Of a stretch of DNA of 64,000 nucleotides, positions 1 through 10,476 are shown piece after piece. Under the pieces are notes generated by a model that was given only the letters and a program-made list of their open reading frames with translations, had not been told where the DNA came from and did not search any database. Numbering within the stretch: position 1 is the first letter of the stretch; every line of letters begins with the position of its first letter. The stretch comes from Oligoflexia bacterium (GTDB taxonomy: Bacteria > Bdellovibrionota_C > UBA2361 > JAFLCA01), in contig JAIBBV010000010.1 of NCBI GenBank assembly GCA_019694465.1, forward strand, positions 1 through 64,000, read 5' to 3'. The translations under genes were made by a program, and so were the position numbers.

Positions 1-515
1 TGCGGCGGCTTATAGTTCCACTCGCTCGCATTTCTACCATAGGCCCCAAATCTATCCAATAAGCTCGATGGGTTATGAGGGTGGCTAGCAAACCCGCACA
101 GCTATCCCACGGTAATCACTGACAATTGCCCCCAATCCCGGGCTAATACGTCGTATTAGCCCTGCAGGCATTTCCTTTGTTATGGCAGGCCCTGAGTGGA
201 ACGCATACATTGCAAGTCAACTCACTGTAGTTCTGAGGGAAGTCCATCTTGATGCCTGGACCGCTATCTTGAAGGCCTCCCCTAAGCTGCGATAGTGGCG
301 CTTTTGATAAATGGCCCGCGCGAACTAGCCTAAATAAATAAGGGGAAAATCCAAAGCCAATTAGCTTTCACATCGGAGGAGGAATTAAAGAGTAGTTTAT
401 GGCAGAGCGCGATGAAGTGTGCGATACGTGAGTTAACAAATAGCCCAGTGAGTTTCCCAAGTATTATAAGTTTACTATTTTTAATATAACCGTCTCGGTT
501 ATTCCTCAATTATTC
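1..515. other. gene-free left end of window
   Basis: No convincing coding sequence, tRNA or known RNA is visible here. Two structures stand out: a perfect 23-nt palindrome at 140-162, and a short hairpin at 486-502 (7-bp arms, 3-nt loop) that ends 13 nt before the first start codon. A Shine-Dalgarno-like GGAGGAGG run near 375 precedes only a 10-codon frame and is not called as a gene. Confidence 0.6.
140..162. repeat. 23-nt perfect palindrome
   Basis: The arms GGGCTAATACG and CGTATTAGCCC (11 bp) surround a single T. As RNA this could form a 9-bp stem with a CGTCG loop. No T-run follows, so it is not a standard intrinsic terminator. It could be an operator or the end of an element lying outside the window. 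Confidence 0.6.
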
Positions 516-2591
516 ATGGAAATCATACTGTTTGTCATCTTGTTAGCAGCCCTGTGCGTCTATGCCCGGCTACCGGTATTCGAGTGCACTTTTGGCCTCA
601 TACTACTATTACCACCCGCCGTTTACTTGCTATCACTGGCCTCGGCAGAACCAACTCGCGCCACATACATTTTTGCCGCCATCGCCATCGCGGCTTTAGC
701 CAACACCATTAACAAGAAAAGGCTTAATTCCGAACAAGATTTTGATACACGTTCAGAGCTATTACCAATACTAGTTTGGATCGCAAGTTTCTCGTTCTTC
801 CAGTATCTGTGTTTACTTTGGCCTGACTTCTACCAATTAGGTGAACGCCTACGTGACTATGCGCTAATTAGTTCAGTTGTTAACTCTCCAATCACAGCTG
901 AAGAACCTTGGATGGCCGGCACTAGCCTTAACTATTATTTATACTGGTACCGACTAGGGCACACTTTTCATTCCCTGTTTAATTTGCCGATTTGGCAAGT
1001 ATACCATCAACTGCAAGCTTTCACTTACTCTTTGTTCTTCACCGCAGCATTCGCACTTTTTCGCCGAGGCGCTAAGTTTAGTATTTTTGGATCGCTCTGC
1101 GGAGCAGTGCTGATTGCAGTTGGCTCAAATGTGGAGGGAGTGCGGCACTTTTTTACAGGAGACAACAATTGGTGGGGTCCTTCCCGAGTCATTCAGGGCG
1201 CGATTGATGAATTTCCAGCTTGGTCGTTCTTATTGGGAGATTTACACCCGCACTATCTAAACCTTCCACTACTACCGTTCCTAGCCTGTATCGCACTTAG
1301 GTCTTTCAACTTATTTGGCACTGCCCTAACCAGGGCCCTATATCTTTTCGCTTTCCTAGCCCTCGGGGCAGTGTGGGTCTACAATTCGAATGCCTGGGAT
1401 TTACCAGCGTTAATGCTACTAGCAACGTTTGTATTTCTTATTTTTATATTCTCCTGTCCACGTGCCCAACTTGGAGAAATTATTCGAAGCGATCCTGGGT
1501 TTGAGCCCGTATTTGAAACCAAAAATCTTCTAATTTTTGGATCGATGGCATACCTAGTAGTTTCATTTGTTTTCTCTAGCCTGAATATTTTGCCAGGCGA
1601 AATGCCACTGCGCTGGGTGACTGAAACAATAGGACACACCAAAACTTTGGAACTACTGAGACACTGGGGCATGCCATTGGGGCTGATTGCTGTTGCCACT
1701 GTGTTTTCTTTCAATGACTGGCGCTGGTCCTGCGCCTCCGGCTTAGCACTTTTTGTGTCACTAACCCGCCAGGATGCGTTGTGGTCTCTGCTAGTCTTGT
1801 TCACATTAAATACAGCGCGCCTGTTCATGGAGCGTCGCTCCGAACGTACCCAAATGCCAAAGCTAGCAGATGCTATATTCGAAGGCTTTGGGGTACTAGC
1901 CCTATTTTTAGTTATATTCCCTGAGTTTTTATTTTTCGATGACTCGTACGGTGGCGACATCGAACGAATGAATACGATTTTTAAGGCCTACAGCGCAGCT
2001 TGGCTACCAATGCACTTCTTCGCCTTCTGGCGTCTGCGAAATGTGGCACTAGCTCGACTTCCCCAGACCGCTTGGGAACTAAAGTTTCCAGCAACAGCAG
2101 TTTTTTCTGTCATTTTTGTGGGCTTCTTTTTCAAAACCATCGACTTACGCGAATCTAAGGGAAGCATAATTGAGCCACGCCTGCAGGGGCTAAGCGATAT
2201 CGAGCGCCGCTACACCGGCGCCGCTACGACTATACAAGCGCTGGCAAAGTTACGCCCCGGTATAGTTTTGGAAGCACAGGGTCCGGCTTACGACTTCACA
2301 ACACACGTAGCTACACTATCAAGCCAACCATCCTATCTTGGCTGGGTCAATCATGTGAACCTGCTTAGTCGTGACTACGCCGAAACTTCAAGGCGCGCTC
2401 AAGCTACAGATTCCATTTACAAGGAACCAGATTGTGCTACCAAGCGTCAATTGGCGCAGAAGGAAGGTATTACCTACATTGTGCTTGGACCACTTGAGCG
2501 CAAGGCCTACCCAGATATAAAGCCCGAATATTTTACCTGCCTGCGCGAAATTATCCGACGCGATAGCTACTTGGTGTATCAGGTTCAATAA
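516..2591 (+). CDS. DUF2298 (YYY-type) polytopic membrane protein
   Basis: This 691-residue protein has many hydrophobic segments. The motif GTSLNYYLYWYRLGH near residue 135 and WSFLLGDLHPHY near residue 235 are characteristic of the DUF2298/TIGR03662 'YYY' family of GT-C-like membrane proteins. Members of this family tend to occur with TIGR03663 proteins, and here one lies directly downstream, converging with only 18 nt between the stop codons. The family is presumed to act on lipid-linked sugars, but its reaction is not established to my knowledge. The length fits a full-length member. The ATG has no clear Shine-Dalgarno; an AT-rich hairpin at 486-502 lies just before it. Family call is firm; function is inference. 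Confidence 0.85.
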   Translation: MEIILFVILLAALCVYARLPVFECTFGLILLLPPAVYLLSLASAEPTRATYIFAAIAIAALANTINKKRLNSEQDFDTRSELLPILVWIASFSFFQYLCLLWPDFYQLGERLRDYALISSVVNSPITAEEPWMAGTSLNYYLYWYRLGHTFHSLFNLPIWQVYHQLQAFTYSLFFTAAFALFRRGAKFSIFGSLCGAVLIAVGSNVEGVRHFFTGDNNWWGPSRVIQGAIDEFPAWSFLLGDLHPHYLNLPLLPFLACIALRSFNLFGTALTRALYLFAFLALGAVWVYNSNAWDLPALMLLATFVFLIFIFSCPRAQLGEIIRSDPGFEPVFETKNLLIFGSMAYLVVSFVFSSLNILPGEMPLRWVTETIGHTKTLELLRHWGMPLGLIAVATVFSFNDWRWSCASGLALFVSLTRQDALWSLLVLFTLNTARLFMERRSERTQMPKLADAIFEGFGVLALFLVIFPEFLFFDDSYGGDIERMNTIFKAYSAAWLPMHFFAFWRLRNVALARLPQTAWELKFPATAVFSVIFVGFFFKTIDLRESKGSIIEPRLQGLSDIERRYTGAATTIQALAKLRPGIVLEAQGPAYDFTTHVATLSSQPSYLGWVNHVNLLSRDYAETSRRAQATDSIYKEPDCATKRQLAQKEGITYIVLGPLERKAYPDIKPEYFTCLREIIRRDSYLVYQVQ

Positions 2592-2609
2592 CCAGAAAAA
2601 ATCTGTCCG

Positions 2610-4634
2610 CTAGCGCTGCGGATTGACTACTAGCGTCACGTAGGAATATCCAGTCGGACTCCAATTGGTGTGGTTGAGGGCGTAACCTAAAAAGTTCTTC
2701 AATGTCATCTGACGAAAATCGGGCACCCACCAACCACGCAAATTAATGCGCATAGTTCTAAATCCATCTGGCACCTTGGTTGGCTCGCCTTCCTTCCAGT
2801 CCAAAACCATGTAATGGAATTTATTGCGTTCTGCATCTGAGGCGCTAAACTTGTACTCATTGGGGTAGCCGCGCATATACCAGGTGCTTGGCCAAGTCGC
2901 TTCGCCAGTGACAAAAACTTGAGGGCGATAGCCGCGCAGCTCACCATCAATCTCAGCCTTAATACTGTTCATTATTGAATTGTACTCAGCCGTAGTATGC
3001 ACTTGGCTGATATACTCGCGCGCGTCACCGGCATACACAAAATTAGTTAAAATCGACGCACGCAAGGTATATAGGCAGAAAATTGTCAGCGCCAAAGGGT
3101 ACGCGCGATAGGTACTGAGCATATTTGCGGCTGGCAAAACATACGCAGCGGCAAAAAATACGACTCCGACCCCCATCCACGGCAAATCTGCGGGACCACC
3201 ACCTTCAAGAACGAATAGGAATCCCAGCACTAAAAAGGCGATTCCAATCCCAACTAAGAGTCGGCGCCAGTGACACTTCTCGAAGCTGTCCTGCGGGTAG
3301 TGGCCCACGAGCCTCTCAAAGAAGATTGCCAGATAAACGATGCCAGCTACAAATGGGTAGACCGAAAGCCATGGCACTTTTTCTCCTAGGTAACTGTACG
3401 AGAAAAAAGTAGCTGTAAATAAATAGCCCCAGAATGCTAGTGCGCGCTCACGACGCAGCAAATGCACTATTGTAACTATCAGTGGATGAACTAGCAAAAC
3501 GATCAAGCCGACAACGTCATAACTGTCCTTCAGCTTGAAAAAGCGCCACACGACGCAGTTAATATCAGTCAGATTCCAAATGGCTCCGGCACCAATTGTA
3601 TTAGTCCCACCCAGCGTGGCCTGGGCGGTCTGCATACCAAGCACGATCGCACAAACCAACACTGCAAGCCCCGTGAACATGGCCCAGGACGGAGCATGGC
3701 GATAAAAGAAGTACAGGTGAACAAAAAAAGCCAAAATAAAAAATGTTTCGTACCAGGAGAGCATGTAGAAATGGAAAAGAAAGGGGCCGCTAATGCGCTC
3801 AATATTATGGTGATGCATCCAGTAGGAGATACTCTCGCGATACAAGCCATCCAAGATGCCCTGCGAATACCGAAATCCAGCGCTATACAGGTAACAATAC
3901 ACAAAGACACACAAGGCTAGAGCGTTAAAGAAGGCGAGCTTGTGCCGCTTTAGGTGAAGCCACATCTTGCTGACTAAGGTCTCGCCCTCAATGCGCAGAG
4001 CAAATGCAAAGCATGCTTCAAAAACTAAGTAGCCGAGTAAAATAGCTACAGTGACGTATGCATTCTCTTTGATACAAAACTGCAGCGTTAGCCCAGACAA
4101 CACAAACAGGGCCTTTAGACTCGGCTTGGCGCATAGAACCCCGTACAGCATAAGCGCCATGCAGCCAACTATCACAGTGTCTTCACGCAGAAAACGCGCC
4201 CAATAGGCCAAAGTCGGCGAGAACGCGACTACCGCTGTTAGGGCCAAAACTGTTCGCTTCGCCAAGTACTGCCGAAATACTAACGGCAAAAATAAAAACA
4301 AACTTCCGATGAACGCGATCGGAGCGCGCGCCGCCCAGTCACTCTGCCCAAGCGTATTATAGACTACCCGGTAAAGGTTATAGAGGAATGGCCCATGCAA
4401 CATGGGTGTGTATTTGTAGTAATTGTGATCAGGCCAATCGAAGAAGTACTTGCCGTACATGCCATGCAAGGACTCATCGTGATGGAATGGCCTGTCAGTT
4501 AGCGCCACCCAGCGCAGCAAAAGGCCGACGACGATGAAAAGTGCATATACGCCCCAGACCGGCAAACTAAAATAGCGTGTCAACGGCTCTGGTGCATCCG
4601 TCTTATCATGAGAAATTTCTGATACCATCGGCAT
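2610..4634 (-). CDS. TIGR03663/Agl23-type GT-C membrane glycosyltransferase-like protein
   Basis: After a short cytoplasmic N-terminus and first membrane helix there is RPFHHDESLHGMYG, with the acidic Asp-Glu pair (about residues 53-54) expected in the first outer loop of PMT/GT39-type GT-C enzymes. A lumenal-type loop with YKYTPMLHGPFLY and about ten further membrane segments follow. This fits TIGR03663, annotated as flippase activity-associated protein Agl23. The frame is open to 4799, but that extension overlaps the upstream GT2 gene and its sequence looks non-coding, so I place the start at 4634 (or ATG 4628). The gene lies 65 nt after the GT2 stop and is probably co-transcribed with it. 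Likely role: moving or transferring a sugar from a polyprenyl-phosphate carrier outside the membrane (inference). Confidence 0.82.
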   Translation of the reverse strand: MPMVSEISHDKTDAPEPLTRYFSLPVWGVYALFIVVGLLLRWVALTDRPFHHDESLHGMYGKYFFDWPDHNYYKYTPMLHGPFLYNLYRVVYNTLGQSDWAARAPIAFIGSLFLFLPLVFRQYLAKRTVLALTAVVAFSPTLAYWARFLREDTVIVGCMALMLYGVLCAKPSLKALFVLSGLTLQFCIKENAYVTVAILLGYLVFEACFAFALRIEGETLVSKMWLHLKRHKLAFFNALALCVFVYCYLYSAGFRYSQGILDGLYRESISYWMHHHNIERISGPFLFHFYMLSWYETFFILAFFVHLYFFYRHAPSWAMFTGLAVLVCAIVLGMQTAQATLGGTNTIGAGAIWNLTDINCVVWRFFKLKDSYDVVGLIVLLVHPLIVTIVHLLRRERALAFWGYLFTATFFSYSYLGEKVPWLSVYPFVAGIVYLAIFFERLVGHYPQDSFEKCHWRRLLVGIGIAFLVLGFLFVLEGGGPADLPWMGVGVVFFAAAYVLPAANMLSTYRAYPLALTIFCLYTLRASILTNFVYAGDAREYISQVHTTAEYNSIMNSIKAEIDGELRGYRPQVFVTGEATWPSTWYMRGYPNEYKFSASDAERNKFHYMVLDWKEGEPTKVPDGFRTMRINLRGWWVPDFRQMTLKNFLGYALNHTNWSPTGYSYVTLVVNPQR

Positions 4635-4699
4635 AAGTATGCTGCAAAACCCAAAATCGCGCACGCCAGATCTGCCACACTCAAGGCCGCAAAGCGGTT

Positions 4700-5467
4700 T
4701 TAGGCTAGGCCAAGCTGAGCACGCCCATCTCGAATCTTCTGCAAGGATGCCCGAAGCGTGACACGAAACTCGAACAGCTCCCGCACGCACCGTAAGCAAG
4801 CCTTAATCAGGCGCCAACGCACGATAGAAACTTTGCCAGTCTCTCGCTCCTTATGCTGCACCGGCAGAAACATAAGCTTCTGCCTATCACGCGCCGCCAA
4901 GACAGATAAAAATATATTTGGAGCAAAAACTGTAGCTGGCACAACGTTCAATAGCAGCTTTAAATAAGCTCCACGGATCAAGCGAAAAGGTACGTTGGAA
5001 TCTTTTAGGTAACTACCAAAAAATATCAATGTCAGTGCACGCAGGATGCGCGTGATAATAAGGCGATGAAAAGCATCATGCCGGTTGGCGCGGTATCCCA
5101 ACAGGAAATGTGACTCTCCACGCCTCGCCCATAAGGCCTCTAAATCAGCGCAAACAAATTGGTCATCGCTATCGACATGAAAAACCCATTCAGCATCTAA
5201 TGCGACCGCCTTATCATAGGCTGTACGAAGCGCTCGGCCATGCCCACCATTTTGTTGATGCACTACAATCAAGTCCGGGTTGGAGGCAGCAAGCTCATCC
5301 AAAATCTGCGGAGTTTTATCCTTTGAGCCGTCGTTAACAACCACCAAGCGGCCCAGTCCTCCTGATAGCTGCCGAAGCTCGTTAAGCCAACGCGTAACAA
5401 CGCTGGCAATACAACCTTGCTCGTTATATGCGGGCATTACAATTGCGAGCGGGATAGAAGAATGCAT
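4700..5467 (-). CDS. GT2 family glycosyltransferase, DPM1-like
   Basis: The conserved N-terminal IVMPAYNEQG and the DSDDQ metal/nucleotide-sugar motif identify a family 2 glycosyltransferase of the dolichyl/polyprenyl-phosphate sugar synthase type. It has no C-terminal membrane segments, as in the DPM1 group. Expected role: loading a sugar onto a polyprenyl phosphate at the inner membrane face, which would supply the GT-C protein encoded next. The frame opens at GTG 5536, but a TATAAT sequence lies only 5 nt upstream of that codon, leaving no room for a ribosome site. ATG 5467, directly before the conserved core, or ATG 5503 is more likely. Confidence 0.82.
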   Translation of the reverse strand: MHSSIPLAIVMPAYNEQGCIASVVTRWLNELRQLSGGLGRLVVVNDGSKDKTPQILDELAASNPDLIVVHQQNGGHGRALRTAYDKAVALDAEWVFHVDSDDQFVCADLEALWARRGESHFLLGYRANRHDAFHRLIITRILRALTLIFFGSYLKDSNVPFRLIRGAYLKLLLNVVPATVFAPNIFLSVLAARDRQKLMFLPVQHKERETGKVSIVRWRLIKACLRCVRELFEFRVTLRASLQKIRDGRAQLGLA

Positions 5468-5754
5468 GAGTATACGCTGCCTTAGCCTTGGTTCTGGGAC
5501 CATAGCCTGATAGGCGCCTGCGTTCAATGGACTCACTGTAAATTATACGAGCGGTTCTTACTTTCTGGGCTGAGTCGTAGTTTGACTCCCCTATAACCTC
5601 GCTACAGATAAGGTCACAGCATTGGCCTAAGTAACAATTTACCTAACAAATTCAATATGCTATCAAAGCAGCCGTAATGGCCCTGGATCAAGTTGCGACC
5701 TGGCTCCGATATTAGTTATAAGGGGCGGGCTTTAAAGTTGCGAGGCATGGGCAT

Positions 5755-6309
5755 ATGAGCTCTTTTGGTGTTTTGACCGTCCCTACTCTAGCGCGTCGCC
5801 GGCAGAATTCTGCCGCGGGCGGCGTCATTGTAGAATTTCTCCTCGCGCTTCCAATCGTTATCCTCTTTTTCTCCGGTATCCTTGAACTTGGGCGTCTTTA
5901 CTCCCAGATGACTTGGATGTCGAATATGGCCTACGAAACAGCGCTATCTGGTGCTGGTTGGCCACAAGGTGGAACTGCAACAGCAGAAATGGACTACCGA
6001 ACCAACCTGCTGGGCGGCATGACCACATATCATAAGATGACTGCAATTCCGACCCGTACCGATAGCTACAATGCAGCAGGCATGCCACCTAATACACTGT
6101 TAGTAGAGATGAGTGGTCACATCGCCCCCCTCATGCAGATGATTAATGGGGATTTTAGGACAGCTATGGTGGCTCCGATGCTGTCTAATACGGGCAATAT
6201 TGCAGGAGATCTTAATCAGTTTGCGAATCCAGCTTGCCTATATGACTGCAGTGGGGTCCTAATCACACCGTGTTGCGCTTCAAGTGCTTGCGCTCCATCG
6301 ACCTGCTAA
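5755..6309 (+). CDS. TadE-like minor pseudopilin with Cys-rich C-terminus (module 1)
   Basis: Residues around 22-45 show a TadE-type prepilin signature: Gly, then GVIVEF with Glu at +5 after the Gly, then a hydrophobic helix. About 140 extracytoplasmic residues follow. The last 35 residues hold several cysteines, including CC and CxxxC pairs, unlike ordinary TadE. It is the first gene of the first three-gene module, 49 nt before the stalk protein gene. The prepilin peptidase encoded near 63 kb is a candidate processing enzyme. Role inferred: membrane anchor or minor subunit of a Tad-like surface structure. Confidence 0.75.
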   Translation: MSSFGVLTVPTLARRRQNSAAGGVIVEFLLALPIVILFFSGILELGRLYSQMTWMSNMAYETALSGAGWPQGGTATAEMDYRTNLLGGMTTYHKMTAIPTRTDSYNAAGMPPNTLLVEMSGHIAPLMQMINGDFRTAMVAPMLSNTGNIAGDLNQFANPACLYDCSGVLITPCCASSACAPSTC

Positions 6310-6358
6310 CCCCTTGATTGACTAGCATGATAGAGCTTAAGGGACTAAGCTCAAAACA

Positions 6359-7891
6359 ATGAATTTTCCTCGACGCCAAAGATTACATAAGCGCTCTTAT
6401 CTTCCCGATCAATCGGGAGCGTCGTTCATTGAGGCCGCTCTTACACTACCAATTTTCCTTGCTTTCGTTTTTTTTACTATCGACGTTGCGCGCGTTTTTA
6501 TCATCTGGGTGGTGGTAAATTGGGGAGCTCACCAAGCAGTAGATTTAGCTGCCAAGCGCAGGACTGAACAAGACACAACCCTGGCATTCTGTTCCGCCAG
6601 CGCAGCCAATCAGGCTCAATGCAATACTTATCACGACGATATATTTGGAGCTCCAGGGCAGCCAGGATCGGGAGTTCTTGGTATCGCACTAAGAACTGCT
6701 ACTCTAGTAACATCGACCTCAAGTAACCCTAGCGGAGCTACCTTACTACGTTTTGATCATTACTATTCGCCGGATTATGACTGCCCAGGAGTCTACTGTT
6801 CCGGCTTAACTTACGTAGCTCCAGGCGCGGGTGTTAACAACAGTAATATTCAAGATGCTGCTTTTCTTCGACCTGGCGAAAAAGTAAGGCGTCTAATTGA
6901 CAACACAACGCTTGAACATCCTTCCTTTCAACCCAGTCTTGGCAATTATTGGCCTACAGGGGCCACAACCTGGTCAGGGACACTCGGACTACACCCGCTT
7001 GTCGTGCACATGGAAGTTGACTTCTCGCCGGTGACACCTCTGATGCCAAATTTCCGTCTTGTAGCGGCACAAGTTGCTTTTAGGCGAGCACGCGTCTTTG
7101 GTTTAGGTGCTGTGCCACCACCTCCGCCGCCGACTCCAACTGCTACTCCGACAGCAACGCCGACGAGCTCCCCAACTCCTCTGCCATCGAACACTGTGAC
7201 TGCCACAGCAACCTCCACCATTACGCTGACCGCCACTCAAACCGCGACTGGTAGCCCAACCATTACAGCGACAGTGACAGGCACGGCCACAATTACTTCA
7301 ACCCCGACTGTTTCGCCTACGGCCTCAAGCACCAGCACACCAACAGCTAGCCCGACTACTACTCAAACGCCGACGGCCTCACCTACACCAACGATTACAT
7401 CAACTCCAACGGTAACAAGCACAGCGTCAACCACACCAACTCCGACACCAACGCGCACCACAACCGCTACTCCTACTGTTACCAACACTGCTACTGTCAG
7501 CCCAACACCAACAATTACCAACACTCCAACGGTGTCACCGACAGTCACGCTTACCAGGACGGCAACCGCCACCCCGACTAAGACCCCAACTATTACTCCA
7601 ACGCTCACACCAACAGTCACGAACACAGCAACCATTACCAGCACGCCGACTGTAACAGGCACGCCAACAGTAACAGGGACCAGCACACCAACGGCGACAA
7701 CGACAGCCAGCCCATCGGCGACCCTAACACCTACAGTAACTGCCACTGGAACCGCTACTGGCACGATTACGCCTACGCCAACCCCCTCGCCGACGCCAAC
7801 GGTAGACTGTTTGGCCTGCGTACAGTCCAACTGCCCGAATTCATGCAAACAAAGTTGCTGCACCCAGGGTTGTAACTGTTCCGGAACTTAG
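6359..7891 (+). CDS. TadE-anchored Thr/Pro-rich stalk protein with Cys-rich tail (module 1)
   Basis: Four parts are visible in the 510 residues. A TadE-type prepilin helix comes first ([11 protein letters not shown], Glu at +5 after Gly). A globular region runs to about residue 250. A stalk of roughly 230 residues follows, made almost only of Thr, Pro, Ser, Ala, Val and Ile in TPT/TVT patterns. The last 30 residues hold nine cysteines, including a CC pair. Such Thr/Pro stalks are usually extended and often O-glycosylated (general knowledge). The arrangement suggests a membrane-held, mucin-like spacer displaying a disulfide-bonded tip. It has the same architecture as the gene at 11459-13255. 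I know of no named family for the whole protein. Confidence 0.75.
   Translation: MNFPRRQRLHKRSYLPDQSGASFIEAALTLPIFLAFVFFTIDVARVFIIWVVVNWGAHQAVDLAAKRRTEQDTTLAFCSASAANQAQCNTYHDDIFGAPGQPGSGVLGIALRTATLVTSTSSNPSGATLLRFDHYYSPDYDCPGVYCSGLTYVAPGAGVNNSNIQDAAFLRPGEKVRRLIDNTTLEHPSFQPSLGNYWPTGATTWSGTLGLHPLVVHMEVDFSPVTPLMPNFRLVAAQVAFRRARVFGLGAVPPPPPPTPTATPTATPTSSPTPLPSNTVTATATSTITLTATQTATGSPTITATVTGTATITSTPTVSPTASSTSTPTASPTTTQTPTASPTPTITSTPTVTSTASTTPTPTPTRTTTATPTVTNTATVSPTPTITNTPTVSPTVTLTRTATATPTKTPTITPTLTPTVTNTATITSTPTVTGTPTVTGTSTPTATTTASPSATLTPTVTATGTATGTITPTPTPSPTPTVDCLACVQSNCPNSCKQSCCTQGCNCSGT
7111..7801 (+). repeat. low-complexity Thr/Pro-coding repeat (stalk 1)
   Basis: The DNA is an imperfect tandem of short ACN/CCN-rich units such as ACTCCAACG and ACAATTACC. 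Third positions vary widely among synonymous codons. This suggests the amino acid pattern is under selection rather than reflecting recent slippage. It encodes about residues 252-481 of the stalk protein. Confidence 0.85.
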
Positions 7892-7972
7892 GAGGCTTAT
7901 CAGGTATACTGGTATGTTTTGTGCTAGATTCTTGGAGCAGGCCGATATTATTGATGGCGAGAACATAAGAGG

Positions 7973-10321
7973 ATGACCAAAATTGCTCCAAATATGCCCG
8001 GCCGTACTTCCGGCAGACGTCCTAGCGATGGAGGATTCTATCTCGCTTTTTTGGCTATTCTCCTGTTGGCGATCATTGCGCTTGCGGTTGCGGTACTAGG
8101 GCTTGGGAAAATTAGCGCAAGTCAAACTGGAGCCTTAAACTCCGCTAATATAGCGGCCTTGGCTGCGCTGGAAGGATTTGTAAATAGCTCGTCCCCGCAA
8201 AACGCATACGATGCGAGAATCGGTGACGGCGTAGCGCGCGCGGTTGCTTTGCTGAATGCAAATAGACTCCCCGGCTCGCAAATTGCGTTGTCTCAGATCG
8301 ATTTTTTCCCCAACCCTCCAGGCCCTAATGGACAAGTGGAATTTGGGATGTGGTATCCGAATCTACAAGCTGCTCCACCCGGCACAAATCCTTGCGGTAA
8401 TATAAGCAAGCCATATCCCTGCTTCGTACCGAACTCAAACCCTGCTACCGTCAACGCAGTTCATCTTTCTATTCACACCGATCCAGCGCAAGGTGTGCCG
8501 TTCGATCTAGGTAGTTTCCTAGGAGTGAATACTTTTAATGTATCTGCTGAGTCCTACGCAGCAATTGTTCCTCGCTGCTCTGGTTATGGCATCGACATCT
8601 CAAGCTCTACTCAATTTGGTAGTCATAAGCCTTATATCGCTGCGCAACCAAGTCCGTGCCTGAGTCCTGGCTGGCCGCCTTCATCCTGCAACATTGCCGC
8701 ATATCCTGGCTGTTGCAATAATCATAACGATGTCTGCCTCAGCAACACCACTTGTAGCCCAAAGCTATTAATCGACACCCCAGACAACAGCGGAAATCCA
8801 GCCGCTATTAATCCAAACGAGTTTGGCTTGATGGCTATCCCGCCAGCTAATTTGCAGGCTTGCGGTGCTCCGCTTAGTCCATTTTGGTATTCAAGCGCAG
8901 AATCTTATTACTGGTGTAATTATCCTGCGACCAGAGACAACTTTAATTACAGCACCGCCTTTGGCACTCCCTATACATATTCCAAACACTTTCAAGATGA
9001 CTACGTGCTTGAAACAGTGGGTGGCAATCAAGTGTTGGTGGATAAGTACTATGAACCCCCTTTCTATCAAGGCGCCGTTCCATTCTCAGACTTTTTCTTA
9101 GGCTTCAATGTTGGTCTGCGAAAAATGCAGGCTACTCAATCTGGCACTGATCAGAGCTTAGTCTACCCCTTCAACACGACAGCAGTTAATCCTATTCCAA
9201 GTTCTGGACTCACCAACGATCTTGGTTTTCTAATTCAATTGACCAATTTGGATAACGCCGGTCGGAGAAGATTTGTAAATCTAGGCGGTGGCATTTGGGG
9301 CAATCAAGATGATGCTGCCTTTCCAGTAACCCATCCAAATTATATTGATCGAGGCTGGTATCCCACAGCCTCCACCGGTAATACAAATCTAGTAGGTGCG
9401 CTACTCAACATCGCCAACTCGCTTGTCTCTCCGAACAATCAGCCCAACCAATGTCCTGCCTTATCGAGTAAATCTATCATTCTCGCGACTGACGGGGTTG
9501 GAACTTGCTATCTGACAAACTCCGGTGGCACAAATAATTGTGGCAGCACATATAGTTTTTTCCAAACGTCCACAAACCAGCTGTTAAGCCAAGACATAGA
9601 ATTCGGTGTTATACCTTCAATCTCCCAAATTTTGCGCCAACGTCAGATATCTCTGACTGCCTTAGTAGATGGTCAAGGAGTGCGCCCAAATTTCTATAAT
9701 ATCAAAAATCCAGCAGTGAACTGCGGTAATTGGACCCCTACGCTTGGCTACTCCTTGGATGGCATACACTCAGTGGACAGCCCCGACTGTTATCTGACTT
9801 ATGAACAAGCTCGCGCCCAGGGATTTGGAGGCGTAAACTCACCACACCCATTTGTGAGCTATGATAGCTTCGATAACAATGGAGCGGTGGTACCAGCAGC
9901 AACTGCCTTTGATCAATTTCAAAATGGAGCCGCTGGTTGGATTTTCGGAGAATCGATGGGAGTACTTACCCAGCTAGCGGTAGACTCGGGTGGATTTATT
10001 TGCCCACTCCTACCACCACTTGGAAACAACGCTGCCCAGTTCGATGCTAACTATGTCGATGTGTATAACGACAGAGGTGGCACAGCCTGCTCAGCTGACA
10101 TGGATCCAACCGCAACGCAGTGCAATAAAGCTCTCTATAAATGCTCGCCCTGTGTCCTGAAGAGTAAATTTAGAAACCCATGGGATCCAAGTTCAGGCCC
10201 ACCAACCCCCGGACTAAACGCCCAACTCTATGCTGTTGAGCTTAAGTGGAAGAGCACCCAGGCGGCCGACTGCGTACGCGTAGCCGTAGGTCTCAACCCC
10301 TACACACTTGTAAGTCCCTAA
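7973..10321 (+). CDS. TadG-like protein with vWA (MIDAS) signature (module 1)
   Basis: An N-terminal hydrophobic helix (residues about 22-45) is followed by a large exported region of 782 residues in total. A DISSS motif at residues 208-212 fits the DxSxS metal site of von Willebrand A domains. A Thr in the NTNL segment near residue 470 and the Asp in ATDG near residue 507 fit the remaining MIDAS positions. The wide spacing implies an insertion in the A domain. TadG proteins of Tad systems have this general plan. It lies 81 nt after the stalk gene and is probably co-transcribed. It is paralogous to 13262-15403. Probable role: metal-dependent adhesion or assembly at the cell surface (inference). 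Confidence 0.78.
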   Translation: MTKIAPNMPGRTSGRRPSDGGFYLAFLAILLLAIIALAVAVLGLGKISASQTGALNSANIAALAALEGFVNSSSPQNAYDARIGDGVARAVALLNANRLPGSQIALSQIDFFPNPPGPNGQVEFGMWYPNLQAAPPGTNPCGNISKPYPCFVPNSNPATVNAVHLSIHTDPAQGVPFDLGSFLGVNTFNVSAESYAAIVPRCSGYGIDISSSTQFGSHKPYIAAQPSPCLSPGWPPSSCNIAAYPGCCNNHNDVCLSNTTCSPKLLIDTPDNSGNPAAINPNEFGLMAIPPANLQACGAPLSPFWYSSAESYYWCNYPATRDNFNYSTAFGTPYTYSKHFQDDYVLETVGGNQVLVDKYYEPPFYQGAVPFSDFFLGFNVGLRKMQATQSGTDQSLVYPFNTTAVNPIPSSGLTNDLGFLIQLTNLDNAGRRRFVNLGGGIWGNQDDAAFPVTHPNYIDRGWYPTASTGNTNLVGALLNIANSLVSPNNQPNQCPALSSKSIILATDGVGTCYLTNSGGTNNCGSTYSFFQTSTNQLLSQDIEFGVIPSISQILRQRQISLTALVDGQGVRPNFYNIKNPAVNCGNWTPTLGYSLDGIHSVDSPDCYLTYEQARAQGFGGVNSPHPFVSYDSFDNNGAVVPAATAFDQFQNGAAGWIFGESMGVLTQLAVDSGGFICPLLPPLGNNAAQFDANYVDVYNDRGGTACSADMDPTATQCNKALYKCSPCVLKSKFRNPWDPSSGPPTPGLNAQLYAVELKWKSTQAADCVRVAVGLNPYTLVSP

Positions 10322-10476
10322 TAAGACAATAGAACCGTTGTTCTAATTTAGAATCATCTCCGCATAGGCGGCATCCTAAGCATGTGCTTTGGGGTAAAGG
10401 TCACCTAACTTACTGCCGATATTAAAACTATGGGGAAAGGGCATTAGACAAACGGTTGTTTCAACGGCGAGGTTCT

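Noticed and set aside
6946-7863. Long minus-strand frames rich in Val and Gly opposite stalk 1
   Set aside because: They are the reverse reading of the Thr/Pro repeat; the plus-strand protein has a clear membrane anchor and ordered domains.
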